This document shows, piece after piece, positions 36,673 through 44,326 of a DNA stretch of 52,612 bases. The DNA comes from a bacterium (GTDB lineage Bacteria; Vulcanimicrobiota; Xenobia; Xenobiales; JADMJV01): contig JAFEBA010000105.1 of NCBI GenBank assembly GCA_018266105.1, positions 328 to 52,939 on the forward strand, written 5' to 3'. The notes below the pieces were generated by a model. The model was not told the DNA's origin and ran no database searches. It was given only the letters and a program-made list of their open reading frames with translations. Each line of letters starts with the position of its first letter. The stretch's first letter is position 1. Made by a program: the position numbers and the translations under genes.

Positions 36673-37173
36673 ATGGCAATCTCAGGAATTTCGAGCGCCT
36701 TGAGCAGTAGTGCTGTTCGGGTGTTCACTTCCGCAACTGGCTCTGCAGGTCCAAGAGTCGACCGGGATGGGGATGGCGATGGGGACGGTCCACGCGTCTC
36801 GCAGAGGGGTCAGCTTATGAGTCAGTTGCAAAAGTTGCAACAACAGGACCCTGCCAAGTTCAAGCAGTTTATGGCTCAGGAGGCGGCCAAGTTAAAGGAG
36901 GCGGCCAGCCAGGCCAGCGGTCAGGATGCCAGTCGTCTGGCCAAGCTGGCCGACAAATTTCAGCAGTCGGCTACCAGTGGCGACCTGTCTGCCTTTCAGC
37001 CCAAGAGCGTGGTGCAGACTGCTGCCTCACAAGGAGTTCAGGCCTACCAGCAGGCTCAGGCTCAGGCTCACCATCATCACCACGGCGGTGGGGAGAAGGC
37101 AGGTGGAGCGATGCAACAGGCGCTCTCCAGCTTGAGTGCCGACCTGGCCAGCGCATTGGGTGGAGCGGCCTGA
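36673..37173 (+). CDS. Asp/His-rich alpha-helical protein of unknown function
   Basis: 166 aa from the ATG at 36673 (GGAG 11 bases upstream; the N-terminus MAISGISSALSSS looks natural). Upstream ATGs at 36598 and 36634 are in frame but close to a probable promoter. It has an Asp-Gly repeat (DRDGDGDGDG, a Ca-binding-like loop), a central Gln/Lys/Ala-rich helical bundle (MSQLQKLQQQDPAKFKQF onward), and a late AQAHHHHHGGG stretch that should bind metal. I have an impression of similar short proteins in other soil bacteria but know no function. No signal peptide is seen. Confidence 0.65.
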   Translation: MAISGISSALSSSAVRVFTSATGSAGPRVDRDGDGDGDGPRVSQRGQLMSQLQKLQQQDPAKFKQFMAQEAAKLKEAASQASGQDASRLAKLADKFQQSATSGDLSAFQPKSVVQTAASQGVQAYQQAQAQAHHHHHGGGEKAGGAMQQALSSLSADLASALGGAA

Positions 37174-37247
37174 GCAGGCCGGAAGATTGGCAAAAATAAA
37201 CAGATGGGGCGGCAGGGAATCGGAGTTAACATAGAATTAACATCCCT

Positions 37248-37343
37248 ATGCTCACCATACTGATTGCCGGCACCGCCGCGCTCTGGCTTCTCACTCAGAA
37301 CAATCAGCCCAAGCCGGTCCCCGTCAAAGTCAAGAAATCCTAG
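37248..37343 (+). CDS. 31-aa single-span membrane peptide
   Basis: ATG to TAG, 31 codons: a hydrophobic helix (LTILIAGTAALWLLT) then a Pro/Lys tail (QPKPVPVKVKKS). A -10-like TAGAAT at 37232-37237 would start transcription about four bases before the ATG, so it may be a leaderless mRNA; no Shine-Dalgarno is present. A strong rho-independent terminator follows at 37360. Promoter, frame and terminator together support a real small gene. It should be an inner-membrane peptide with its basic end in the cytosol. Confidence 0.55.
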   Translation: MLTILIAGTAALWLLTQNNQPKPVPVKVKKS

Positions 37344-37359
37344 GACCGACCTTCGAGAT

Positions 37360-37390
37360 GTCCACCCAGAAAGCCGGGTGGGCATTTTTT
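37360..37390 (+). terminator. Rho-independent terminator
   Basis: GTCCACCC pairs with GGGTGGGC (8 bp, one G.T pair) around an 8-base loop, followed by ATTTTTT. It ends the transcript of the 31-aa peptide gene and perhaps of the gene at 36673. Confidence 0.85.
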
Positions 37391-37469
37391 ATAAGCAAAG
37401 TCGAGCCTAAAGTCTCAAATCCAGGTTTTCAGGCAGGGCCAATGCCCGCACGACCGTAAGCAATCTTCG

Positions 37470-39728
37470 TTGGAAACACAGCCTTATAGCCAGTTGACCA
37501 GTTCGGTCACCCTTGACAATTGCGACCGCGAGCCGGTCCACATCCCCGGATGCCTGATGCCTCACGGTGCTTTGCTGGCTCTGCGGGTGGATGACGGGCA
37601 GATCCTGCAAGCCTCTCAGAATCTAGAGCCACTGCTCGGAATTTCCTGCCAAGAATCGCTCGGCACTCCATTGGAACAATTCTTCCCGGGATTGCTCGGC
37701 ATTCTCCAGCAGACCACCGCGGCCACCCTTTCTCCGGTTGCGGTTCCCGAAGGCAATCGCAACGGACTGCAACTGGTGGCGCATCGTCAAGGATCACTCT
37801 TCATTCTGGAGTGGGAACCGGCTCCAGTGGATTCTACCAGCTTGCTGTTGGGCACGCAGGCGGCTCTGGCGCGCCTGGAAGGCTGCCAGGAACTCCAGGG
37901 GTTATTGCAGATGCTGACCGAGGAAATGCGACACCTGTTCGGCATCGACCGGGTCATGGTGTATCGCTTTCATCCCGATTGGACGGGGGAGGTGCTGGCC
38001 GAATCCGCCCACGAGAAGTTGGACTCGCATTATTTGGGGCTGCATTTCCCCGCCAGCGACATACCCGCTCCGGCACGCGCGATCTACCAAAAGATCTGGC
38101 TGCGCGTCATTGAAGATGCGAAAGCCCAGCCGGTGGCCATTCAACCGCTGCTCAACCCCGACTCGGGCCAGCCCCTCGACCTCACCTATAGCGTACTACG
38201 AGCCGTCTCCCCGATGCATATTGAATATCTCAACAATATGGGAGTGCGAGGGACCGTCTCCTGTTCCTTGAGAGTCGAGGGTCAACTCTGGGGGCTGGTG
38301 GCCTGCCACCACTACAGCCCGCTGGTCTTGCGCCAGCAGCAGCGTGCTTCGCTGGAGCTTTTCGCCCGAGTCATCTCGCAGCGTATCGATCAGCTGCAGC
38401 AGGCCGCCACAGCCGGTGAGCGGGAGGGTCTGGTTCACACTCTGGAAGAACTGGCCGAGCGGCTGGAGCGGGAGGACCAGGCCGGGCTTTTTGCGGCTTT
38501 GCCTCTGCTGCAAAGCATTCTCTCGAGTCGCGGCGTGGTCGTCTCGCATCAGCGCGGCTGGTATTCCATCGGGGACGTCCCGTATGAGAGTGAATTAGAG
38601 GAGATCCGCCGCAACCTCTCTTCCTCCCTGCAAGACCGGGTGTTTCACACCGAGCGGTTACCTGATCGCCTGCAGTTGGAACATCCGGCTCGTCACTGCG
38701 GACTCCTGGCCCTGGCTCCCAGCGGTCCGGAAGGGGAAGTGGCTTTCTGGTTTCGTCCCGAGGAAGCGTCCACCGTGCGTTGGGCCGGGCATCCCCAGAG
38801 CAAAGAGGTGCGTTACGGTCCCAACGGACCGCGGCTCCATCCGCGCGCCAGTTTCGCGGAATACATCCAGCGCGCCACCGGACACTCCCGTCCCTGGAGC
38901 GGATTTGAATTGTGGAAGGTGCAGCAGTTGCTGCGGGTCTTCGACTCCAGCGCCGCCCGTCACAGCCGGCGTATGCAGGTCGCCAACCTGGCCTTGCAGC
39001 GCAGCAACGAGGAGCTGGATTCCTTTGCCTTCATGGCCTCCCATGATTTGCGCGAGCCACTCCGCGGGATTCATCACTACGCGCAGTTCCTGAAAGAAGA
39101 CTATGGCGATCGCCTGCCCCCGGAGGGGCGGGAGATGCTGGACGGAGTGGTGGGACTGACCTCTCGGATGGAGTCCCTGATTGGCTCCTTGCTGGCCTTT
39201 TCCCGTCTTAACCATCAGCATTTGGAATGCTGTCCCTGCGATTTGCAGAAAATGGCTCAAGAGTCAGCCACGATTCTGTTCTGGTCGCGCAAGCTTCCCG
39301 GTCAGCTGATCATCCAGCCCGACCTGCCCAGCGTCTATGCCCACCCTCCCTTTCTTGAACAGATTTTAGCCAATCTGCTCAGTAACGCCATCAAATACAG
39401 CGAGGACAATCGGGTCATCGAAATTGGTCACGCGCCTCACGATAAGGCTGATGGTCTGGTCACCTTCTATGTTCGCGACAACGGAATCGGGATTCCCCCT
39501 GAGTTCCACGAGCGCGTCTTCAAGCTGTTCCGCCGTCTGCATTTGCCCGATGAGCGGGGTGGGGGAGCCGGTGCCGGCCTGACAATTGTGCGCCGTATGG
39601 TGGAACGCCACGGTGGCAGAGTGCAGCTCCAATCCGCTCCAGGTCAGGGCACCACCGTGTTTGTGACCCTCAGCGGCCGACCCAGTGCTCCAGCAACCGC
39701 TGAAGATCAGCCACCGGAGCCGGTTTAA
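37470..39728 (+). CDS. bphP: Bacteriophytochrome histidine kinase
   Basis: 752 aa, TTG start with no clear Shine-Dalgarno. A red/far-red light sensor. Cys18 in NCDREPVHIPG is the biliverdin-attachment Cys of bacteriophytochromes. A PAS domain covers about 20-120 and a GAF about 140-310, with the chromophore-pocket motif FPASDIPAPAR. A PHY domain follows at about 330-500, with the tongue-like PRxSF variant PRASFAEY. The phospho-acceptor His lies in FMASHDLREPL near 525, then HATPase boxes NLLSNAIKYS and DNGIGIPPEF. No output receiver is fused. The convergent gene pair (CheY-like regulator plus REC-HK-REC) is the obvious partner. The last 59 bp of the frame overlap that convergent gene. No haem oxygenase gene is in this window. 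Confidence 0.95.
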   Translation: METQPYSQLTSSVTLDNCDREPVHIPGCLMPHGALLALRVDDGQILQASQNLEPLLGISCQESLGTPLEQFFPGLLGILQQTTAATLSPVAVPEGNRNGLQLVAHRQGSLFILEWEPAPVDSTSLLLGTQAALARLEGCQELQGLLQMLTEEMRHLFGIDRVMVYRFHPDWTGEVLAESAHEKLDSHYLGLHFPASDIPAPARAIYQKIWLRVIEDAKAQPVAIQPLLNPDSGQPLDLTYSVLRAVSPMHIEYLNNMGVRGTVSCSLRVEGQLWGLVACHHYSPLVLRQQQRASLELFARVISQRIDQLQQAATAGEREGLVHTLEELAERLEREDQAGLFAALPLLQSILSSRGVVVSHQRGWYSIGDVPYESELEEIRRNLSSSLQDRVFHTERLPDRLQLEHPARHCGLLALAPSGPEGEVAFWFRPEEASTVRWAGHPQSKEVRYGPNGPRLHPRASFAEYIQRATGHSRPWSGFELWKVQQLLRVFDSSAARHSRRMQVANLALQRSNEELDSFAFMASHDLREPLRGIHHYAQFLKEDYGDRLPPEGREMLDGVVGLTSRMESLIGSLLAFSRLNHQHLECCPCDLQKMAQESATILFWSRKLPGQLIIQPDLPSVYAHPPFLEQILANLLSNAIKYSEDNRVIEIGHAPHDKADGLVTFYVRDNGIGIPPEFHERVFKLFRRLHLPDERGGGAGAGLTIVRRMVERHGGRVQLQSAPGQGTTVFVTLSGRPSAPATAEDQPPEPV

Positions 39729-41217
39729 CCAGATAATCGTTCATTCCCGCCGCCTGGCAACGGGAGGATTCGCCCAGCAGAGCATTGGCCGTGAGCGCGA
39801 TAATCGGCAATTGCCTGGGCGAGAATCTGCGCCGCAGCTGTCGGGTTGCCTCAAAGCCATCCAGCTCAGGCATCTGGCAATCCATAATGACGGCCTGATA
39901 GTCGCCTTGCGAAGCCAGTTCCACGGCTCGTCGCCCATCGCTAACTAAGGTGACCTCGTGACCCAGATGTTGCAACTGCAGCGCCAGGACTCGGGCCGCG
40001 ATCGGATTGTCCTCGGCCACAAGTAATTTGAAGCCCCGTTGCGTCTCTGGTTCGAGGGTGGCGTGAGAATCCTCCGGGGCCGGCTCGGAGACGGCCGCCA
40101 GGGGCATCTGAAACCAGAAGGTGGAACCTTGGCCGGGTTGGCTGGTCACTCCCACTTCGCCATTCATTCGCTGAACCAGAGAGCGCACGATGGCCAGACC
40201 CAGGCCGCTCCCCTTGGCCCGGTGGTCCAGGCTACCGGCTTGAAAATGGGGTTCAAAGAGACGCCTTTGTTCCGACTCAGAAATCCCTATGCCGGTGTCG
40301 CTGACTTCAAACCGCAACTGACCGTCTTCCATAGGCTGGACTGCAAGCGAGACGCGACCGGCCAGGGTGAATTTGATCGCGTTACCGACAAGGTTGTGCA
40401 GGATCTGGCGGAGTCTTGCGGGGTCACCGTGTACCCAGGTGGAAACCTCGGGTGCGACCTTCAAATGCAGATCCAGGCCCTTGTCTTCAGCCAGCACTTC
40501 CACGGTTTCCCGCACCTGCTCGAAGACCAGAGCCAGGCGAAAAGGGCGGGCATGCAGCTCCAAGGCTCCGGATTCTATTTTGGTCAGGTCGATGAGATCG
40601 TCTACGACCAAAAGAAGCGTATCGCAGCAGGATTTCATGCTTGATATAAGTTTCCGCTGTTCGTCCACCATTTCCGTGCGCTGCATCAAGCCGATCAGTC
40701 CGGTGATGGCAGCCACAGGGGTGCGCAATTCGTGGCTGGCGTTGGCTACAAATTGCGTCTTGATTCGATCTTTGCGCTCCAGCTCGCGGTTCAGTTCCTC
40801 CAGTTGGAGCTCGCGCTGGTGGGTTTCTACCTGCAGCTGGTAGCGCGAAGTGGAGTAGGCCACTGCGTCCCAAAGGGAAACCTCGTTGACCCGGCTTTTG
40901 GGCAGGTAGTCGTGAGCGCCAGCTTTCAGGGCGTCCACGGCCACCCGGTCCGAACCGGATCCGGTCATAGCGACCACCGCGCAAGGCATCACACCCTTTT
41001 TACGCAGGCCAGCCAGCAGCTCCAGGCCGGTCTGGCCGGGCAGGTGAATGTCCAGGAACATGCAGTGCACGTCGTGCTCGTCCAGGATCACCTGGGCGTC
41101 CTCGGCCCTCTCGACCTGAAGTATCTCGATGTCGGGTTGACGGGCCCGCAGACACCGCATCAGCATCAGGCGGTCGGCGGGGGCGTCATCGACAATCAGA
41201 AGTTTTTGGGGCGTCAC
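39670..41217 (-). CDS. REC-HisKA-HATPase-REC hybrid kinase
   Basis: 515 aa from a GTG at 41217 that overlaps the upstream stop (GTGA) and places the receiver fold right after the start. An in-frame ATG at 41262 would add 15 residues of no obvious domain. The first receiver has its Asp near residue 52 (MFLDIHLP), then a short coiled coil. HisKA carries its His near 161 (NASHELRTP). HATPase boxes are NLVGNAIKF, DTGIGI and GSGLGLAI. The C-terminal receiver has its Asp near 444 (VIMDCQMPE) and a KP lysine. No sensor domain is present, so its input must be phosphotransfer to the first receiver, probably from the phytochrome encoded convergently. Confidence 0.92.
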   Translation of the reverse strand: MTPQKLLIVDDAPADRLMLMRCLRARQPDIEILQVERAEDAQVILDEHDVHCMFLDIHLPGQTGLELLAGLRKKGVMPCAVVAMTGSGSDRVAVDALKAGAHDYLPKSRVNEVSLWDAVAYSTSRYQLQVETHQRELQLEELNRELERKDRIKTQFVANASHELRTPVAAITGLIGLMQRTEMVDEQRKLISSMKSCCDTLLLVVDDLIDLTKIESGALELHARPFRLALVFEQVRETVEVLAEDKGLDLHLKVAPEVSTWVHGDPARLRQILHNLVGNAIKFTLAGRVSLAVQPMEDGQLRFEVSDTGIGISESEQRRLFEPHFQAGSLDHRAKGSGLGLAIVRSLVQRMNGEVGVTSQPGQGSTFWFQMPLAAVSEPAPEDSHATLEPETQRGFKLLVAEDNPIAARVLALQLQHLGHEVTLVSDGRRAVELASQGDYQAVIMDCQMPELDGFEATRQLRRRFSPRQLPIIALTANALLGESSRCQAAGMNDYLVKPAPVADLQRLLEHWVGR

Positions 41218-41633
41218 CTGGCCAGGGGGAGAAGTGTCGCCTCGAACCAGTAAGACAGGCATTTTTGCAACAGTAGAACCAGCTGCTCAAAACCTGTGGG
41301 CTTGACCAGGTGGCCGCCCGCTCCCTCCAGGAAGCTCTGCTGAACCTCTTTGGGGTCGCTACTGGTGGTCAACACCACAGCGGGAACCAGTTTGAGGTCC
41401 CGAACAGAGCGAACCCGGCGAAGAAATTCCAGGCCGCTCATTCCGGGCAGGTTGAGATCGATGAAGAAGATATCGGGTGAGGAGACCTGGCCCCGCTCGA
41501 TGGCTTCCAGCGCATCCTGAGCATTGGGCCAACGCACGATTTTCGTTTCCGGCGCCAGTTTGCGAATGGCGCGCGTGAAAGCCATGACGTCGGCGTCGCT
41601 GTCCTCAACCAAATGTATTGTATCGCACTTCAT
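41214..41633 (-). CDS. Single-domain response regulator (Rcp1/CheY-like)
   Basis: 139 aa, ATG start. A receiver only, with the acid pocket E10-D11 (HLVEDSDAD), phospho-acceptor Asp59 (FFIDLNLPGMSG) and a late Lys-Pro. The spacing and the LNLPGMSG form resemble the Rcp1-type regulators that pair with cyanobacterial and bacterial phytochromes. It is coupled by a 4-bp overlap to the hybrid kinase downstream and stands tail to tail with the phytochrome gene. The likely phosphorelay is phytochrome to this regulator and/or the hybrid's first receiver. Confidence 0.93.
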   Translation of the reverse strand: MKCDTIHLVEDSDADVMAFTRAIRKLAPETKIVRWPNAQDALEAIERGQVSSPDIFFIDLNLPGMSGLEFLRRVRSVRDLKLVPAVVLTTSSDPKEVQQSFLEGAGGHLVKPTGFEQLVLLLQKCLSYWFEATLLPLAR

Positions 41634-41698
41634 ACTCAGAAGTTACCATTCCCTCAGAGTACCCCTCAAGGGACCGGGGTACCAGGCCTATAAAGAGC

Positions 41699-41728
41699 GG
41701 AACCCCGTCCCACAGGGGACGAGGTTCC
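41699..41728. terminator. Strong hairpin between mini-gene and response regulator
   Basis: GGAACCCCGTCCC pairs with GGGACGAGGTTCC around a 4-base loop (13 positions, one mismatch). No clean U-tract follows on either strand (ATTATATAG on plus, GCTCTTTATAG on minus), so it could be a weak bidirectional terminator or a structured RNA element. It lies downstream of the 27-codon gene on the minus strand. Confidence 0.5.
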
Positions 41729-41762
41729 GTATTATATAGCCATTGACCACGGACCGCGCTGG

Positions 41763-41846
41763 CTAGGACAGGTCGATCAAAAACACGTCATCGTCCGTCG
41801 ATCCATCGTCGTCCGCGGACTTCCAAATGTAGGTTAAATCATCCAT
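41763..41846 (-). CDS. 27-aa acidic mini-protein
   Basis: ATG to TAG, 28 codons including the stop. AGAGG lies 7 bases before the ATG, a good Shine-Dalgarno. The peptide is strongly acidic (nine Asp; DDDGSTDDD in the middle) with hydrophobic ends (DLTYIWKS and VFLIDLS). Hairpins stand on both sides (41895-41915 upstream, 41699-41728 downstream). No homologous family comes to mind. It could be a small regulatory protein or a peptide precursor; no modifying enzyme is near. The good ribosome site makes translation plausible. Confidence 0.45.
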   Translation of the reverse strand: MDDLTYIWKSADDDGSTDDDVFLIDLS

Positions 41847-41894
41847 CGTTTGGCCTCTGCTTGGTAAGGTTGTCCTTGTAACCTAGGCCACACG

Positions 41895-41915
41895 GAGAGA
41901 ATGGCTCATTCTCTC
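41895..41915. other. Perfect 9-bp hairpin
   Basis: GAGAGAATG-GCT-CATTCTCTC, a perfect stem with a 3-base loop, lies between the DUF4142 gene and the 27-codon gene, both on the minus strand. No U-tract follows, so it is not a standard terminator. It may slow or protect RNA ends, or it may bind a protein. Confidence 0.45.
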
Positions 41916-41947
41916 GCATACCTGGGTCGTGGTACTCGCGTACCTGG

Positions 41948-42667
41948 CTACTTGAGCATGTCCAGGTGAGTCGAGATCGTGCTCGCGTTTTGGGCGAAAA
42001 AGTTGCGCAGATTCTGATCATCGGCCTGGGCCCCTGCATCCTGGAAGAGGGCCAGAGCCTTGGCGTGGGCCGAGCGCTGGGTGGCCATATAGTTCCGGTC
42101 AAAGCTTGCGCTCGACTGGCGACTCAAACGGGCCAATGCCCCCTGGTCGGCCGCGCTCATGTGGGTCGGCAAAGACACTCCCATTTGGGTGGCCATCGGC
42201 ATCAGCCTGGAATTGAGATCAGAGTGATCTTTGACCATCATTTGTGCAAACTCACGCACTCTGGGATTGTTGGTTTTCTTCAAGGCCAGCTGGGCCATCT
42301 GAACTTCAGCCATGCCGCCCTGAGCCGCCGCGATGATATAGTTTCGGTCCCGAGCGGTGGCTTTGGCACTGGCCGGGTCCCTGGTTTGGTTTACACCGCG
42401 CATCACATCGCCCCCGGGATTCAGCGAGCTTGAGTTACCCGGGACTTGAGGCTGTGGGGTCATGCTGGGCGTGCCCTGGGGCAGATTGGGGGAACCGGCG
42501 GGAATAGGACTGGAGCTCGGTGTCCCCACATCCGGCGGCGCGCCACTCTTGCTGATCGGCGGGTTGGCGGTGGTGCTGGGGGCGCCAGGTTGCTGAGCCA
42601 GCGTGATGGCGGTCGCACCCCACAGGGTGAAGCCGGCCAGGGCCAGCCTGGTTGTGAATTTTTTCAT
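41948..42667 (-). CDS. DUF4142 family exported protein
   Basis: 239 aa. The ATG at 42667 is fixed by GAGAGGAA upstream (an ATG 8 codons earlier has none). A Sec signal (TLAQQ cleavage region near 25) is followed by a Pro/Ser/Thr-rich linker to about residue 90. A ferritin-like four-helix DUF4142 domain follows, with the hallmark repeats AAQGGMAEVQMAQLAL and VREFAQMMVKDHSDLNSRL. DUF4142 proteins are periplasmic or outer-membrane proteins of unknown reaction, often linked with stress. The linker is unusually long. It stands alone, divergent from the gene at 42853. Confidence 0.88.
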   Translation of the reverse strand: MKKFTTRLALAGFTLWGATAITLAQQPGAPSTTANPPISKSGAPPDVGTPSSSPIPAGSPNLPQGTPSMTPQPQVPGNSSSLNPGGDVMRGVNQTRDPASAKATARDRNYIIAAAQGGMAEVQMAQLALKKTNNPRVREFAQMMVKDHSDLNSRLMPMATQMGVSLPTHMSAADQGALARLSRQSSASFDRNYMATQRSAHAKALALFQDAGAQADDQNLRNFFAQNASTISTHLDMLK

Positions 42668-42814
42668 GGTCGTTCCTCTCGTCTCGTGCATACTTGCTGT
42701 TTCAGCTTATCCATGCGCAAGCTGGTGGCCCCGGCACAGCCGTACCTGAAGAGAATGACGTGGATCCACCCATCCTGGGGACAGCTTCCTCTCTCGCCCG
42801 GGCGACCCAAGGTG

Positions 42815-42820
42815 TAGCCT
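42815..42820 (+). promoter_or_regulatory. TAGCCT -10-like element
   Basis: GGTGTAGCCTGACATC lies 33 bases before the ATG at 42853, between it and the divergent DUF4142 gene. It matches the TAGCCT hexamer seen before other genes in this window. No good -35 is visible. Confidence 0.3.
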
Positions 42821-42852
42821 GACATCAGTCCAACATCTGGGAGGAACACGAC

Positions 42853-43227
42853 ATGAATTTTGAAAACGCCGCCGAAGTCGCCAAGGATAAGCTTGAAGGC
42901 CTTAAGACCGCCGCCGTCGAGAGCGTCAATGGAGCTCTTGATTCCGCCAACAGCAGCCTGAACGCCGCCGGGGAAAAGCTCTCGGAAACGGGTGCCAAAT
43001 TGTGGGAGAGCGCACCCGAAGGCCGGGTGGGCGAGGCTGTAGGGGTGGCCGCTGCAGAAATCGAGCAGGCCGGAGAATATCTGGCCGAAGCCACCGTGCA
43101 GGATCTAACTCAGGATCTGGCCGGTTTCGTCAGAAAGCACCCGCTTCAGTCTCTGGCCGCCGGCTTGTTGGTCGGGGGTCTGGCTGGACTGGCCTTCAGT
43201 CGCATGCGCTCCGCCCTGCGAGTATAG
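42853..43227 (+). CDS. ElaB/YqjD (DUF883)-like membrane-anchored protein
   Basis: 124 aa, ATG with GGAGG upstream. A long amphipathic Ala/Glu/Lys helix (residues 1-90) leads to the C-terminal FVRKHPLQSLAAGLLVGGLAGLAFSR, the basic-turn plus Gly-zipper anchor of the ElaB/YqjD/DUF883 type. Such proteins tether stress- or stationary-phase ribosomes to the inner membrane in E. coli; whether that holds here is unknown. A rho-independent terminator follows at 43249, so this is a single-gene unit. Confidence 0.75.
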   Translation: MNFENAAEVAKDKLEGLKTAAVESVNGALDSANSSLNAAGEKLSETGAKLWESAPEGRVGEAVGVAAAEIEQAGEYLAEATVQDLTQDLAGFVRKHPLQSLAAGLLVGGLAGLAFSRMRSALRV

Positions 43228-43248
43228 TCCTTTAAGCATTCATTCATC

Positions 43249-43295
43249 AGCCCAATCCAACGCTTTCGAGCTATGGGTTGGGCTTCTTCGTTTCT
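43249..43295 (+). terminator. Rho-independent terminator
   Basis: AGCCCAATCC pairs with GGGTTGGGCT (10 bp, one T.G pair) around a 16-base loop and is followed by the T-rich TCTTCGTTTCT. It closes the gene at 42853. It is also positioned to stop the convergent gene ending at 43339 if read the other way. Confidence 0.7.
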
Positions 43296-43338
43296 CCCCG
43301 GGTGAACATTCTGCCTGAGCAGCGCCAACTTCTCATCT

Positions 43339-44076
43339 CTAATGACCGCCGAGGGTGAGGGCCATCAGCAAGCCGAAGCCGGCCAGAGCCCCGCCGACCT
43401 GAGTTCCAATCCGCAGCTGTTCGACCGGCCGCCAGATCTTGCGCTCCAAATTGCTTGGGTGAGAACGATGGTTGACCTCTTGCTCGGTGCGAACCACGAA
43501 GTCCACCACATTGGCGGCCAGCAGTCCCCCCAGCACGGCTCCGGTTGGGCCCAGCAGAGCGTGTCCACCCAGGGCTCCCAGGCCGCCGCCCACGACCAGG
43601 CCAGTCAGAGTCTGAAGACTGCGGTTACGGCGGACCCAGTTGGTAAACTTGACCGAGTTATCCGGTTTGAACTCATACTCTCTCTTCCCATCCACTCCCA
43701 ATTTGACCGTCTCGGTGTGGCTGGTAATCTGGCCGCCCCCATCAAACCAGTATTTGCGCTCGTAGGTCTTGCCACCGTCAGGGCGGGTTTGAACTTGAAC
43801 CCTCTCATCCGAATGGCCGTTTTCAATGTGCTCGTGGCGGGCCTGATAGGAGCCCGTCTGCCCGGTTTTGGGGTCCAAACTGAGCTTGAAGAATCCTCGC
43901 TGGGTTTCCATGGCGAAACCGCGGCCACAGCCGGTGCGATTGTAACTGTCCTCAATGACCCCATCGCGGACGGGGAAGCGTTCTTTGAGGTAGGCCGTTC
44001 TCTCGTCCAGTCGATTGACCAGTTCGTTGGCCTTCAGCTGGCTTTGCCAGTCTGTGGGGGATGCGCTGATTTTCAC
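43339..44076 (-). CDS. Membrane protein with beta domain and C-terminal glycine-zipper helices (unknown)
   Basis: 245 aa, GTG start (GGAG 11 bases upstream). Residues 1-150 are soluble and polar, with repeated short beta strands (GFFKLSLDPKTGQTGSY, YERKYWFDGGGQITSH). Two glycine/alanine-rich hydrophobic hairpins follow at about 160-190 and 225-243, separated by a charged loop. It may be a cytosolic domain held to the membrane. I recognise no family. It converges on the ElaB-like gene. Confidence 0.68.
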   Translation of the reverse strand: MKISASPTDWQSQLKANELVNRLDERTAYLKERFPVRDGVIEDSYNRTGCGRGFAMETQRGFFKLSLDPKTGQTGSYQARHEHIENGHSDERVQVQTRPDGGKTYERKYWFDGGGQITSHTETVKLGVDGKREYEFKPDNSVKFTNWVRRNRSLQTLTGLVVGGGLGALGGHALLGPTGAVLGGLLAANVVDFVVRTEQEVNHRSHPSNLERKIWRPVEQLRIGTQVGGALAGFGLLMALTLGGH

Positions 44077-44326
44077 TTGCCTGTCACTCCGAAACTTGCT
44101 CTTGTGCTTTCTACAGCATACTCTCGAGGGGTCGCGAAAAGGTTGTATGACGGGCCCGCGGGTGACCGGCAGGTTAACAGTTCTGACGGCTATGTTCGGA
44201 TGAACGGTCGCCGATTAACGTTCGTTCAACGGTCAGGACCCCCGCCTTCCCGTCAGGATCATTAAACAAGGAGACCCACCTCCTTGGTCCGAACAGCGCC
44301 TGCCTCACGTGGAAGGAATTTACCCG

